NCBI GenBank assembly: GCA_023362775.1
Contig: JALMGJ010000016.1
Location: 6,189,001-6,253,000, forward strand
Reading direction: 5' to 3'
Source of the DNA: Charina bottae
Taxonomy: Eukaryota; Chordata; Lepidosauria; Squamata; Charinaidae
Length of the DNA: 64,000 nt
Under the pieces are notes generated by a model. It was not told the origin of the DNA. It ran no database searches and saw only the letters and a program-made list of their open reading frames with translations. Below, piece after piece: positions 44,130 to 56,300 of the stretch. Each line of letters begins with the position of its first letter. The first letter of the stretch is position 1. A program made the position numbers and the translations under genes.

Positions 44130-45125
44130 TTATTTCTTTAAAAAGAATTTTATTAAATTTCAGAAAAGGATAAAAGATATAGAAAAAAAAAACTACAAAA
44201 AAGAACTAAAAAGGGGGAAAACACAATTTTTTTAGATAGATTACAAAAAGAAGTGACTTCCGATTTTAAACATCAAGGATATACAGCAATTTCCCATAAT
44301 CAATCCCTTACTCTACTGTATATTAAACCAAAATCACATTATTTCTACAAATCAACCCCTTAGCACAGAGCTTTCCAAACTGTGTGTCGCCACACAAAAG
44401 TGTGTCACCACACACAGCGTGGTGTGTCGCCACACCACCCGGAAGCGGCGGCGCGTGCGTGCACGGCGGCCGCCATGCACGCGTGCGCCGCCGCACGCCC
44501 CTCCGTGCCACCGCCATGCGTGCGCGCGGCTGCACGCCCCCCCACGCTGCCGCCGTGCGCGCGCACCGCCGCATGCCCCCCGCGCCGTCGCCATGTGCAC
44601 GCGTGTCGCCGCCGCCGCCGCTCGGTGTGTCACCAGCGGCAGCACTTTGGAAAGCTCTGTCTTAGCACATTATAAAACTCACTAAATAACATTGCTTTAA
44701 ATCACCTTATCAACATCTGCCCCCTAAAAAAACAATTACTTAATTATTACCTTCCTACTACTATTCTATACATTCCTGTCTACTGTAATAAAGATCAAAA
44801 ATAAAAAAGCATGTAAATTGTCTACCATTATAATTAATAATACAAAAAACATGAATACAAAAAACATGAATAAGAAAAAACCTTAATAATCATAATCCCA
44901 ATCATTAACGATAAGTAAAGTCATCCAAAGCCAAAAGACCATCCAGATAAATATTTTTAGTCCCTTAACCCACTTCAAAATAGACCAAGACATTTACATA
45001 TCCCCATAATGGGCACAGAGCTATTTTCTTAAAGAATTCAAACAGCTCAACTGCTCAACGACTCCATCTCAGCTGGATTATATCTGGGCTTCAAAGACAA
45101 CCACCAGATAGCAGCAAAGCCATCA
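44130..45125 (-). mobile_element. L1 3' UTR copy, interrupted by hAT
   Basis: ggatatacagcaatttccca and caaaatcacattatttctac match 21222-22137. The hAT at 44366-44659 lies inside it. The left boundary is at an A/T-rich run and no target duplication was identified. Confidence 0.7.
44366..44659. mobile_element. Short hAT element, CGG/CGC-rich interior
   Basis: cagagctttccaaactgtgt to inverted ctttggaaagctctg with 8-bp flanks ccttagca and tcttagca (one mismatch). Same family as 23424-23739. Interior open frames on both strands are compositional. Confidence 0.85.
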
Positions 45126-45129
45126 GATT

Positions 45130-45840
45130 TTTGGAACCTATATTTGGTAACCCTGATCTCAGTGTCACTGCCAATTAGCATTCTGCAAACTATGGTGTGC
45201 AGATCATGATCTTTCCCAGAGGCTTTTGGTTCCTGAGAGATTAACCCAGTGGCCTGTTCCCACTTTTGTCTCTGGATGTCATCTGCATTGTCAAATGCAA
45301 GGTCATTTTTCTCTCAACTCGATTCTTACAGCTCACTGCATTCTGGCCAATTCTTTCAAGCCCCCTCTTCTGGTTTGTATTCTTCTGCAGGATGATACCA
45401 TTATTATATTGATAGCTTTTTAACTTTTCACCCTTGTAAGTCATATATCTACCTCTCTTTTTGTATATCATACTATGTGGTTTTGATTGAATTTTGGATT
45501 TTTACTCCACCCTCCTTTTTCTTACATTTCTCTCTTCTTGCATTCTCTCAGTTCTGGTAGCACAAGTTATTCTATCCCAAATTTGCAAACTTTGGTCTCT
45601 ACTTTGGGCGGCAATAATTTAGAGATGTTATCACACATGACTTTATTTGCTAAGAGAATTTTTATCTATCTTTTTTGTACCCGGAAAACCAAGTCAAACA
45701 CTGCACGAGAGCTTGGCTAATGAGTAATGCTTGGGAGCCAGTGACCTGCTTTGTTTGGTTGCCTAGGAAACACCATAGTGGAAAACCTGGTCTCTCTTTT
45801 GATCTCTGTTTGCCCAATTGAGTTAGCAGCCTCAATTATG
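45130..45840. other. Unique intron sequence
   Basis: Nothing recognised. Confidence 0.45.
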
Positions 45841-45901
45841 GTTCTTTTGAAAGCAGAAAGCATCTTGATGCACCTTAAAGGATATGAAATTTATTATGAC
45901 T

Positions 45902-45940
45902 TAAGCTTTCATGGACCCCAGGCTACTTCTCTGAATGCAT
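45902..45940 (-). ncRNA. Decayed hammerhead-like motif
   Basis: The minus strand ends ...gtccatgaaagctta after agaagtagcctgg, which resembles CUGAUGA, stem II and GAAAGCUUA of amniote retroelement hammerheads, but the core is mutated. Confidence 0.35.
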
Positions 45941-46216
45941 ATGCAATCAGATATTCCATAAACAATAGAGTAACAAAGTACTTTCCATGACAGATGCCAC
46001 AAAACTCTTCATGATGTGTTCTACAACAGATAACATCATTGTGTCCTTCTCAAAAATACTGTTGGGATGATCACTAATATAAACTTGCATGCTTTGAAGT
46101 GCTGATTGAATTGTCATTCTGTTTACAATTCATTGCCATCTAACCTAAAGCGTTGACAGATTTCCCTCCTCTAAGAACTGAGGGATATATTCCACCATCT
46201 GAGGAGTATGCAGTGT

Positions 46217-46256
46217 GCATCCAATGAAGTGACACAAGTCCACAAAACGCTACACT
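46217..46256 (+). ncRNA. Decayed hammerhead-like motif, opposite orientation
   Basis: catccaatgaagtgacacaa then gtccacaaaacgctacactc; core CUGAUGA is ccaatga and GAAA is aaaa, so it cannot cleave. Confidence 0.35.
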
Positions 46257-46501
46257 CAAAATAGATGTTTCCTAATATTAGAGAGGCCACCAAAGTCATT
46301 GTTTTCTAAAGAAATTGTTTCTGATCTGTAACAAATTGAAGAAGAAAGATCTTCAAGCTGAGGTAAGAATTTGTGGCCTCAGGGTTGTATATGGCATGTA
46401 TCCCCTTCTCCCAAGCCCTGTAAATATTTAGAGACAGAAAGGGAAGATTATATACACAAAAAGGGGAATTATAATGGGAGAAGGTGGAATGAATGGATGA
46501 A

Positions 46502-46575
46502 TGAATATATACATATATACATACACATACATACATACATAAATTGAAATAATAAATAAATAAATAAATAAATAT
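46502..46575. repeat. AT-rich simple repeats
   Basis: (ACAT)n followed by (AAAT)n. Confidence 0.85.
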
Positions 46576-46579
46576 ATAC

Positions 46580-47553
46580 AGTATATATGGAATAATTGTA
46601 TTTCTTTCTCCCATATAAAGAAAAAGATGTGATGATGTTGGGAGAGGAGAGCCTGATATATTGCATAACTATCCAATGGAAAATAAACTATTTTCCATTT
46701 CCTTGATACTGAATGGCCCATAGAGAACCCCTCCTGCAGTGTTTCTCTGCATGCTTTTTTTGACACAACTTCCTCTACATAACTTGTCCAATAATCAGTG
46801 TTTTAAATAGCTACACTGATGTTGTCAGAGCAGAACCTTGGGGCAGAATTCTAGGGCTCCATATAGCAATATGGGCATTACCTCACTTAATGCATTATGT
46901 ATCCATATCCTCATTAAGTTAAATGTCAAGACACTCTCAAGTCAAGCTTGACTTTTGATGACTATTTCATGGCCACAAGGCTACAATTTCCTGGGCAGCA
47001 ACAATGAAATTGCTTGTCATTGCCTTCTCCTAGTTTTAGCTTACAGCCCTGGTATTCCCTGCTGGTAGCCAGGATTGATTCTGCTTAACTTCTGAATCCA
47101 AGCATGGTTGGACAAATGCTGCTTCTGCTCCAGTCTAAAATTACCTAGCTACACCAGTGAATCTTTATAAAGTAGGATGGCTGACACTTATATCTCATAT
47201 CAAAGTTGTATTTGACTTCTACAGTCAAAGATACTTCTTTATCGTCTTGCTGAACTCAGACTCCTTTGAATACCAAATTCTTTGGAACTGAAAGTGGAGG
47301 TGCTTCCCCCTTTTCCACATGAAATTTAGTGTAAACTATTCAGAGACCTCAGCACATAAACTTTTATAATATCATGTTAAATAAATAAACAGTTGGGAGA
47401 AAATGTTGTGCTACAGCAGGCTTCTATGTTAAAGCATGGGTTGTACCTCAACTTCCAGATTATTCAGACTGTGCTGGCTGGAAATTCTAGAAGTTGAAAC
47501 TAAATATACAGTATATAATACAGGCTTTGAAAGGCCTGTATTATGGAATATCA
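46580..47553. other. Unique intron sequence
   Basis: No exon or clear repeat. Confidence 0.45.
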
Positions 47554-47555
47554 TA

Positions 47556-48563
47556 CAGGTAGTCCTTGTTTAGCGACCACAATTGGGGCCAGCAACTCAG
47601 TCATTAAGCGAAGTGGTCGCTAAGTGAAAAATCATGTGACCACAACTCTGTTATGATTTTACTTCAGCTTTCCTTTGCTTTACAGCATCAGAAGGATACA
47701 ACCCCAAACAGTGGGTGAGCCCAAACAGTGGGGAAGATTTCCAGAACTTGCCTCATGAGGAAGCTGGGTAAAAGGGTAAATCTTATAGCCCTTTTCCCTC
47801 ACTCCCCTGCCCTTTGGGATAATTAGCAAGAAGAGGATTAATGTTTGCACTTACATTCATTGAAGAGGAAGGGATTACAAGAGAGTAAGCAGGCACACAA
47901 TGGGGAATACACATTGAAAGGAATGTGCTAGCGCCAGCTGTTTGCATAGCACCTGCAAGGTGTGAGCCGCTTAGGAGGCAAACAAAAGCCTTTACTGTGA
48001 AACTGATTAGGGTATAGTCAATTTCAGGCAGCTGCCAGCAGGCAGGAGGGTTCTAATCAACTAATTCAGGTCACAGAGCTGAGCTTGTTAACTTGCGGTT
48101 AGCACTTTTTAGGGATGTGCTGTGTTGCTGAGAAAAACAGCTATGGAAGAAATAGATTGTTTAGGCCAGAGCTTTCCAAACTTTTCATGTTGGTGACACT
48201 TTTTAGACATGCATCATTTTGTGACACACTCTTACAGCAGGGCACAAGGCAGGCACTAGGACCTGCGTGGAATCCTGGCAGGGCTCAGAGGCAACAGCAG
48301 CTGCGACACACCCAGACACTGCAGCCGACACACTAACAGTTTGGAAAGCTCTGGTTTAGGCAATCTCTCCACTCCGCGAGAGGGGGGAAAACCAAAAAAA
48401 AAAAAAAAGGGTAAGGCACAGGACAACACGTACTAACTGACTGTAATGACGAACACATGACTGAGAGATGCTGCAAAGGTCTTAAATGCAGGCATTGGTC
48501 ACAAAGTTACTTCTTCATCACCATCATAACTGCGAATGGTAGCTGTTCAAGACAGACTACCTG
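47556..48563. mobile_element. TA-flanked DNA element, 1 kb copy with nested hAT
   Basis: caggtagtccttgtttagcg and inverted gacagactacctg between TA dinucleotides. Same family as 10745-11175, longer interior, no transposase recognised. The hAT at 48167-48353 inserted later. Confidence 0.75.
48167..48353. mobile_element. Short hAT element with exact 8-bp duplication
   Basis: 187 bp from cagagctttccaaacttttc to cagtttggaaagctctg, flanked by gtttaggc at 48159-48166 and 48354-48361. The best-defined copy of this family in the window. Confidence 0.93.
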
Positions 48564-48569
48564 TAGTGT

Positions 48570-49701
48570 GTTTTCTGCTCTGCATTACTAGTAGTTTCTG
48601 GCTAGATGGAGGAGCAAGAGTGAGATCCTAAGTTACATTTCTTTTATTACAAATTTTGAGGAAAGAGAACTTCAACAGAATTGGCACTTTTGTAGTTTGT
48701 GCATTGTCTCATCCAGTTCCAAAGTTCTACTCTACGAAACACATGTGTGAAAATAATGGCAATAGTCAAAGTCATCCCAGCACATCTTCTCTTTTAAAAA
48801 GACTGGTAGACACACATTCATTACAAAATGCAGGTAACTGGAAAAATAGAGATGTTTGTGTTTGCTTAGTTAGAGTTAAGCCCCATTATGGGCAGAGCAG
48901 AGCAGCACATGGTACAGTAGAGATAAGAAATTGCTTAGTGCATATTTTTATAAAATGTAATACTCATGCTTATCTTACCATGATTTCATCTGTATCTGTA
49001 TATGGAGTTGCTTGACGCCTGTCTTGTAACCAATAATCTGTTTGTAATTTGAGCCTTTTTGTTTCTATAAAGTAGACAGTGCTTGTATTTGGCAATGGGA
49101 GCTGGTCTTTCACATTGGGAATGTTATAAATGTGTCCTCTGAATGACAGACCAAGTTCTGCAGACCCTTACAAATAAACTATTTGGAGACTGAGTATTGG
49201 TTTTGTAGTCTTGAATGAGTAGACAGTGAACTGAATTCAACATTGTTGTAATATAGTTGAAAAAGGAGAGGGAGGTTACAAGTTTTCTCTCCAACATAAC
49301 ATAACCATGCCAATGAGATGGGTCTAACCTTGCTCTTAATTTTTATTTTGTTTTTCTTCTTTTTCCCTTGTGAATCCTGAGTATATGATAACTAAATTCA
49401 CTGGTGTGTAACGGCTTTATTTTATAACTTGGTCATAAAGGGCAGACAGCATTCTCTTCTTCAGGCAGACACTAAAATAATACAAAGCAGAAGCAGAATG
49501 AGGTACTGCTAGTTATTAGTTTACTATATTTGGTTGTGAATCAGTGCTGCAGCATAAAATACCAATAATACTTTGAGTTCTCATTTTTTGTTTCTATCTT
49601 ATTCATTGTCTGTAGAAGCTAAGTAGGTGTGAAAGAGTTTGGATGAATACTTCAATGTAATTTTATATAATTTCATGTTGCTATATAAATCTCTTTCATA
49701 G
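48570..49701. other. Intron upstream of the cadherin exon
   Basis: AT-rich unique sequence. It ends in the pyrimidine tract ctctttcatag that serves as the likely splice acceptor (AG at 49700-49701). Confidence 0.6.
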
Positions 49702-50128
49702 GTTCCTTTAGATGGAATTTTATGCAGCAGAAACCTTGTCACCAGAAGAGTTAATGTCTGCATTAGCGTTTCGGCAATAGAAAAAAAAATCCCAAAGCTA
49801 AGTGGTGAAGGCCCACAGACAGCCTCAAACCTGGATTCTTCAAGTCAGCATTCAACATTGGAGTTTTTAAATACTTGCGGTAGAGAAACCATTGCCAATG
49901 CTTACAAGGAACTGCTTATCCCTGCTTCTCTGGGTCCTGTTCAATGGAGGTGTCTTAATGTCACTTCATTCACAACCACAACAGATTTTAAAAGCTGAGT
50001 CAAGGGGAAATGTTGTCACCAAGCCTGAAAGGAGGATACCCACCATACGGGTCAAGAGAGGCTGGGTCTGGAATCAGTTCTTTGTGCTGGAAGAATATAT
50101 GGGCTCCGAACCCCAGTACGTGGGAAAG
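49702..50128 (+). CDS. CDH12: Cadherin-12 first coding exon (5' UTR plus codons 1-77)
   Basis: CDH12 is a type II classical cadherin, a calcium-dependent cell-adhesion protein of neurons. The ATG at 49898 opens 77 codons to a phase-0 donor (AAG|GTAAAT at 50128/50129). Residues 1-25 ([18 protein letters not shown]...) are a signal peptide. A short prodomain ends in the furin-type site RVKR (51-54). The mature protein starts [13 protein letters not shown], with W56 and W58 the two tryptophans that swap between type II cadherin EC1 domains, and the exon ends YVGK as in relatives. The wording is closest to CDH12 over CDH18, CDH10 or CDH9. Bases 49702-49897 are 5' UTR; the acceptor at 49701 is my choice from the pyrimidine tract. 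Later exons lie outside the window. Confidence 0.92.
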
Positions 50129-50137
50129 GTAAATGCT
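50129..50137 (+). other. Splice donor of the cadherin exon
   Basis: gtaaatgct follows AAG at codon 77, a good match to the donor consensus. Phase 0 agrees with the conserved exon boundary of classical cadherins. Confidence 0.85.
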
Positions 50138-50740
50138 TAATCTTCTAAAATGCTTTGCTGGCTTACAGTCAAAACCTTTACCTGTCTATTCAGAAGAAAA
50201 CCCTATTGCTTTCACTGGGAGTTACTTCCAAGAGAACATTAAAATATAGCCCTACAACAAGAGAATGCTATACAAATTTACTCAAACTTGATTCTGTGTT
50301 CAGCAATGTTTATTCACAGGTATGAAAGTGTAGGATTTCAACTAAAATGAACTAGGTTGTAGACAGTTGCGTGGAAAAAGAAAAGAAAAAAGAAAAGAAA
50401 AGAAAGGAAAAGGCATTATATGCATCAATGAATCCCTGTGTGAATTTAGGGATTCCTTGAAATGTATAATTTGACCAGGGATGCCTAAACTTTTGCATGT
50501 ATCTATATTCCAACTATGTCCAACTAGATTGCAGCACCTAACTGATCCTGGCTGATTTCAGAAAGCTAAGACAGATCTAGTCAGGACTTGGTTGGACAAT
50601 CACCAGGAAATCCCCTATTATTAAAAACAAAACAACCCTTCTTCACTCTTATCACTGTGTTGTTATAATTTGTTGTGATTATTGTTGTTATATAATTTTA
50701 TGAAATCATACTTTTGGAAGTCATACCCATTAGTAATAGT
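50138..50740. other. Intron with a purine-rich run
   Basis: Contains a decayed interspersed motif (actgggagttacttccaaga, 50213-50232) similar to the one at 53325-53395 and an AAAAG run at 50376-50411. Confidence 0.45.
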
Positions 50741-50903
50741 GAAGTTTATTGTTGTAACCACAGGTCATAACATAAGGATGCAATAAAATACAATTAAATA
50801 TAATAACATAAAAACAATAAAATGATGAAATTATAAAATAAAATAATAAAAGAAGCATTAAATCTATAAAAAAGTTTACAACAAAATAGAGCTAGAGCTA
50901 CAA

Positions 50904-51107
50904 CTAAGAACTTAAATATTTCTTCCTAAGTTTAAGTGAGAGCAGAGCAAAAGTAGCAACTTGGTTGCTAACAGTTGGAAACATGTCTACAAGAAGATAA
51001 ATCAGTTTTTCAAGGTCAGATCCCTTGAGTTCATCTACTATTAATAATTTGGCCCTGATCTCATTGTAAATGGGGCAGTGGAGGACATAATGGATAACAT
51101 CCTCCAC
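50904..51107 (-). pseudogene. LINE C-terminal cysteine-motif region
   Basis: EDVIHYVLHCPIYNEIRAKL at the start, then PTVSNQVATFALLSLKLRKK. This resembles the C-terminal Cys region of LINE ORF2 proteins and is related to 10060-10480. It is out of frame with the RT piece. Confidence 0.7.
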
Positions 51108-51574
51108 TTGACCAACACCACAAGGACAGAGGCGTTGTTTGACAGAGAGCTTACAAAACCTCCCTTCAAGATATGCAGAGGGAATGGTCTGCAGGCGAAG
51201 GGATGTTAAAGCCCTTCTCAGTGACGCACTGGTTATGTTAACTAGGTACTGGGAGAGGCTTCCATGTTTTTTATAATGATGGTACCAGGATGAAAATTTG
51301 TATGATTATACCATAATTACATCTTTATTAGCATCCCTTTCAAAAAGCCAGTCTCTAATATTTTCTCTATTCCAAGTTCTGAGTTCTCCCAAAGATGGTA
51401 GGGAGTACATTTGTAAAATGGGTGACAAAAGTTTAGTTCACTGACTTCCAGCTGTGTAATGGAGAAAACAGAGTTTGGCAAGATGAGATTCTTGAAGGCT
51501 TTCTAATTTCTTATAGTGGCCCAACAGTGCAAGGTGTATTCTAACAGCAATGGAAGGTAGTACTACCTCCATCC

Positions 51575-52564
51575 TTAAATAGGCAGCAGGGGTGCCCTGG
51601 GGAGGCCTAAGATCTTCCTTATAAAGTTGTTTTGGACTACTTCCAATTGGGTAATGACCTTCTCATCCCACCCCCAAATCTCAGCCCCATACAGCATCTG
51701 GGCTATCATCTTGCCTTGGCATATTTTAAGTACAGGGGCTACCAATTGCCTTCCTTTAGAATAGAAAAATGTCAGAATGGCACCTACTGTACGCTGAGCA
51801 GTTGCCAAGACAGATAACTGTACTTTCCACAAAAGGGACTTATGAAATGTGATGCCCAGGTATTTAAAGGAGGAACATTGCTCTATTAGTTGGGCATTAA
51901 TTGTCCATCTATGTTTAATATTACTTTTGCCAAAAACTACTACTTTAGGTTTATTGTAATTTATCTTCAGTTTTTCCATTTCACAATAAGCAACTAGTCT
52001 GGCCAATAATCTTCTAAGGACAATCTCAGTATAGGAAGTAAGAGCCATGTCATCAGCGTACATTAATATTGAGATTGTCTGTCCATTGAGCAAAGGGGAG
52101 AAAAAACTTTGTGACTTCATGACCTCTACAATATCATTAATACAGAAATTAAATAAAAAGGGAGCAAGTAGACAGCCCTGTTTAACTCCTCTCTCCAATA
52201 AAATGGGGTCTGACAAGGACCCTTGTGAGCCCATTCTTACCCTAGCTGTATTGTTGGTATATAGTTCTATAATTAGTTTAAAAAGGTGCTTATCAATATC
52301 TGTCCTAACTAATTTCTCCCATAGTCGAGACCTGTCAATGGAATCAAAGGCAGAGGTAAGATCAGTAAAAGTGACATAGAGATGTTTTGTATGCCCATTG
52401 GTATATTTCTGAATAAGGGCCTTCAGAGTAGCACAGTGATCTACTGTGCTATGTCCTTTTCGGAACCCTGCCTGTTCTGAATGAAAGAGTTTTGTTTCTT
52501 CCTCCCAATCTTCTAATTTATTCAAGAGATGTCTGGCATAGAGCTTAGAAGAAATGTCTAGCAA
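51575..52564 (-). pseudogene. LINE reverse transcriptase palm
   Basis: 329 codons open. ISSKLYARHLLNKLEDWEEE near 4-23, SEQAGFRKGHSTVDH near 29-43, TFTDLTSAFDSIDRSRLWEK near 65-84 (first catalytic Asp), RGVKQGCLLAPFLFNFCIND near 126-145, and ILMYADDMALTS near 167-178 (catalytic YADD). The C-terminal part has SSFKYLGITFHKS and ALLWGAE-like QMLYGAEIWGWD. Catalytic residues are kept, but the neighbouring pieces are in other frames. Confidence 0.85.
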
Positions 52565-52669
52565 ACTAATTGGGCGATAATCGGCAGATTCCTGCCGATT
52601 ACCATTTTTGAAGATTGGGTATATTATACTTTGTTTCCAGTGGGGAGGAACAACACATGTTTTATCTAG

Positions 52670-52852
52670 TTATGAGAAAAGTCTAGTCAGGATGGGGACC
52701 CACCAAGAATCATTCATCTTGTATACCTCTGGAGGAATCATGTCCTCTCCAGGAGCTTTTCCAAGGGCCAAGGCTGAAATCAGCTGCTTACACTCAGATT
52801 TTGTGACCGCTGGCCACATTGGTAATTTGCTTAATTCGGTAGAGATTGTCAT
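52670..52852 (-). pseudogene. LINE RT fingers segment
   Basis: 60 residues with LISALALGKAPGEDMIPPEV, the pre-palm motif of the same RT. A stop separates it from the palm frame; the text in between at 52565-52669 still reads NGNRQESADYRPISL. Confidence 0.78.
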
Positions 52853-53324
52853 CTATAAATGGAGGAAAAATATTGGGTCCAACTTTGTGCTGAGATACAT
52901 GCATGGGGCATGGGGCTGTGTGTAGAAATACTATTAGCCACCAATTCTCAAAATTTCCTCTCACTGTTTTGAATTAAGCTGAGGCCGAGTTTCCACCATT
53001 GATCCCTATAATAAGATAACTTCTTTGTCTTTAATAATTCCTTATATTGGGATCGAAATTGGATCAATAGCTGAATCAAGGAATCTGTCCTTTCCTCTCT
53101 AACTCTCCTCTGTAGTTTTCTCAAAGCTTGTCTTTTATTTCTGCAATCTTGCTCATTACCTTAGTTTTCAGTAGCTCAAAGGAGAATTCACCTACAATCA
53201 TATGCTAATAGTTAACAATATTTGAAGGAAGTTTTTCCAAGATAGGCAATCTTGAATGCTCAGCATGGAGAAACAAACTCTAATAATACAGTCTTATATT
53301 ATTTGATACACCAATTGTGTACTC

Positions 53325-53395
53325 ATTTATCTTGGAGTACACCCCAGTTAAGTCAACAGAGCTTTCTTTGGAGTAGACATGTATAAGATTGTGTT
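53325..53395. repeat. Reptile interspersed motif fragment
   Basis: ggagtacaccccagttaagt and tggagtagacatgtataaga is wording common in amniote interspersed repeats. The class is unknown to me. Confidence 0.4.
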
Positions 53396-53399
53396 TTAT

Positions 53400-56300
53400 T
53401 TGATTGAAAGTAATTAAATAGGCTTCAAATATTTGGTACCTCATAAATCAAAGTTGTTTACAAAATGTTTAATGTACAGAGTTGTTCTTGGAGCATGTTT
53501 ATGTATGAAAATCAAGTTTATCTTCTTCACAATTTATATTTTTATCTTATAAATAACAAGTCTATTATATTTTGATATTGATTTGACTTCAGATGACTAC
53601 TTTTCTCACTATTAATGACCTGAGATGGTTTACTCAGCGCATAGCTTAGTTTTTGGATAAATATTATATCTTGTGCATTTTTGATGTGATATAGCAATTA
53701 ATGGAGTGGACAAGGACATATTTTAGAAAGCATTTTGTGAAAAGAGTATTGTTCATAAAGTGCACTCATCCCTCTGTCACCTCTATTAGAGTACTGCTGC
53801 TAGGATTCATATCATTTAAAAAACCTGGAAATCCTGTTTGACAAAATGAAACAATAGATGAAAATGGATGTCTGTGTATGTGACTTTGCCTTGAGGACAA
53901 TATTTTCTCTATCATAGCCATTGCAGTTCTCTTTAAAAATTGGCTTTTCTTCAGAATGTTGGTTTTGTGGAGATACCCCAAATTATTTGTTCAAAAAGAA
54001 TATACTTTTGTTTCTATAGCACTAAAAGGTATATAATAGAATACTTTGCCTTTTTATCTCTTGTCATTTGTGATTTTTGTTGTTGTGCTAAATAAGCTTG
54101 AATATTTGGCATGAGAGTATCAGTTCCTATGTGCATGTTGATTCATTTAACATGAGGGGGAAAAACATTAGTTATAGCTGCTTTCTTAGCATATGAATCA
54201 TTTCATTGAATTTTGAGAAGTAGCAAGCATATCTGTGTATACCAGTGTTACAGTAAGGCTATCAGCTGTGTAATATGACAACTCAATATAGTACGTTAAA
54301 AATTTGCATAACTGAATAATGATAATTTGTTGAAATTGAAAGACCCTTCCCAGTTTCTCATTCCAGCTATGTGTGTATGTGTACACATGCATACACATGC
54401 ACATACATCATATTTTGGGGCATTTTAGATGTATTTAATATCTCCAAGCAAGAAATGAAAAATGGATGTACTTTAATCAGTTTGCCTTATGTGTTTGCAC
54501 ATGCAAAGAGTTAATGTAGTTATGCTCTATTGTACAGAAAACATGGGGATGTCTTGCCTCCTCCCCATATAGACTCTATACCCACAAGGAAAAATGTTAT
54601 ATACATACTAGGAATTGGATTCTAGTGAGAGAGGAAGGTGACATTGGTCACATTGTGCCATATTGCTACAATCCATTGCCTTCTTTGCGGTCTGAGAGTT
54701 CACTTCGGTTTTTTTCATTGTATTACACCTATTAGATCTGTCACAGGGAAACTGCACATTCCGATAAGATTTTGAAAAATACTTGATTTCAGTAAAATCT
54801 AATTGGACATTGGACATCTTAAAGTATACATGCAAAACATGATATTGTTATTTTCCCAAAAGAACAATAAAGTCCCCTCCAAACAAGAATGAGGATCCAT
54901 AATTTCCAAATGTTATATGATTCCATCTGCCCACATTTGAATACCAATGGTCTGGGATGATGGGAGTTGCAGTCTAACAATAACTAAAGCAGAAGCAGGC
55001 TTTCTTTTTATGTCCTGAGTGAGATTTTTTTTTTAACTAGTAACCAAGTGCAGTAGCCAAGTAACATAATTGAAGGGATGGAATTTTCAGCTGTTTTTAA
55101 TCCTTGGGGGTGGAATTCTTTAAAAGAATAATAATAAAAATAAAGGGATTAAAACTATCAGAGACTTAAGTCATATCTAGTCACTATCACTAGTGATAGT
55201 ACAAGAGAAAAAGCCAAACTAGATAGTCATGGATCTGCCATTCAAAATAGTGGATTTTTGTTGCCCCTCTGTGTTTTTTGTTTGTTTGTTGACATGCAGT
55301 TTTATTTTCAAAGGATAAGCATATTTCATTTATACATTTTCTTGACCCTTTTTTCCATTATTGACTCCCACTGTGACTTGCCTGTTTTAAACATAAGCAT
55401 GTTAGATGTTGCATCAGAGGGCAAATGAAAAGACATGTTGAAAGAAAAGGAAAATATGGATAGATTGTCTCTTCGATTCAGTGGTAGCTCTATATTTGCC
55501 ATCATAGCTTGATCATAAGAAGCATTTCAGGCTGGGTTTGTGGTGATAAAAGTTCATAGAATCCATAAATGTATAAACAATTTAATGTCAGCATGAATTT
55601 GGGGAGAATTACCTCTCACTTAAAGTTATTTATTATCACAGATTTAAGTTCTTGGCTGTGTGCTGTTTTAAATGAATTTGAGGCTGAGAGAATATTTTTC
55701 TATTTCTAAGATGAGTATTCATTCAGATACATTGCTCATTATAATGTAACAACTTAAAATACTTTTTTTGCTGTTTCTATCTTCTGATAAAGTTGCATTA
55801 TAGCTTCTAAATAGCTAAAATAAACATGAGCAAAATGATGAGGATTGGTTATATTTGACCTTAGATTAACATGATCTAATTGTTACTTAGACATTTTATT
55901 GCAGGGAGGAGAAGCTATAATGATGAATAAAGGTTTGGTGTTTTTGTTTTTGTTTTGCTAGGCATGCATCCTGGGTATAATTTCAGTTTAAGATGAGTAA
56001 ATTGATGCATCCTTGAGTACTCAGTGTAGACTTTTAAGCAAATAAGTCCCTAGTGTGCCACTTATATTTTGATGATAAAAATAAAATATGGATGGGTCTG
56101 GATGAAAGAATACAAACTAATGAATGCATAACAAATACCTCATTAACAAGAAAGCAAGAAGCACAACTCTGAGCATGAAAACAGTGTTTGCTGAAGAGTT
56201 ACTGAACTGATGCTTATGTCAGACTTTATGAAGGCAGGATTCATACCAGCGAAAATACTTCACTCTATCCAGTATCAAAAATCTAATGCAGCTTTCCCTG

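Larger units (their letters stand above)
50745..53160 (-). mobile_element. LINE of unresolved clade, inactive
   Basis: Minus strand. A pre-RT region (53160-52860, decayed: LRKLQRRVREERTDSLIQLL), RT fingers (52670-52852: ISALALGKAPGEDMIPPEVY), RT palm (51575-52564) and C-terminal cysteine motif (50904-51107) end in an A-rich 3' UTR near 50745. It differs from BovB, R4, L1 and L2 in motif wording. Possibly a Vingi/I-related or other reptile clade. It lies in the cadherin intron, antisense to the gene. Confidence 0.8.

Noticed and set aside
44366..44685. Arginine/histidine-rich open frames near 44.4-44.7 kb
   Set aside because: They are CGG/CGC composition inside a short hAT element with no domain.
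49892..49897. Start of the cadherin frame at the TTG at 49892
   Set aside because: The ATG at 49898 gives the conserved signal-peptide start MLTRNC; TTG is not used as the start in this family.
50129..50140. Cadherin reading continuing past 50128
   Set aside because: The bases begin a good splice donor and the frame hits a stop a few codons later.
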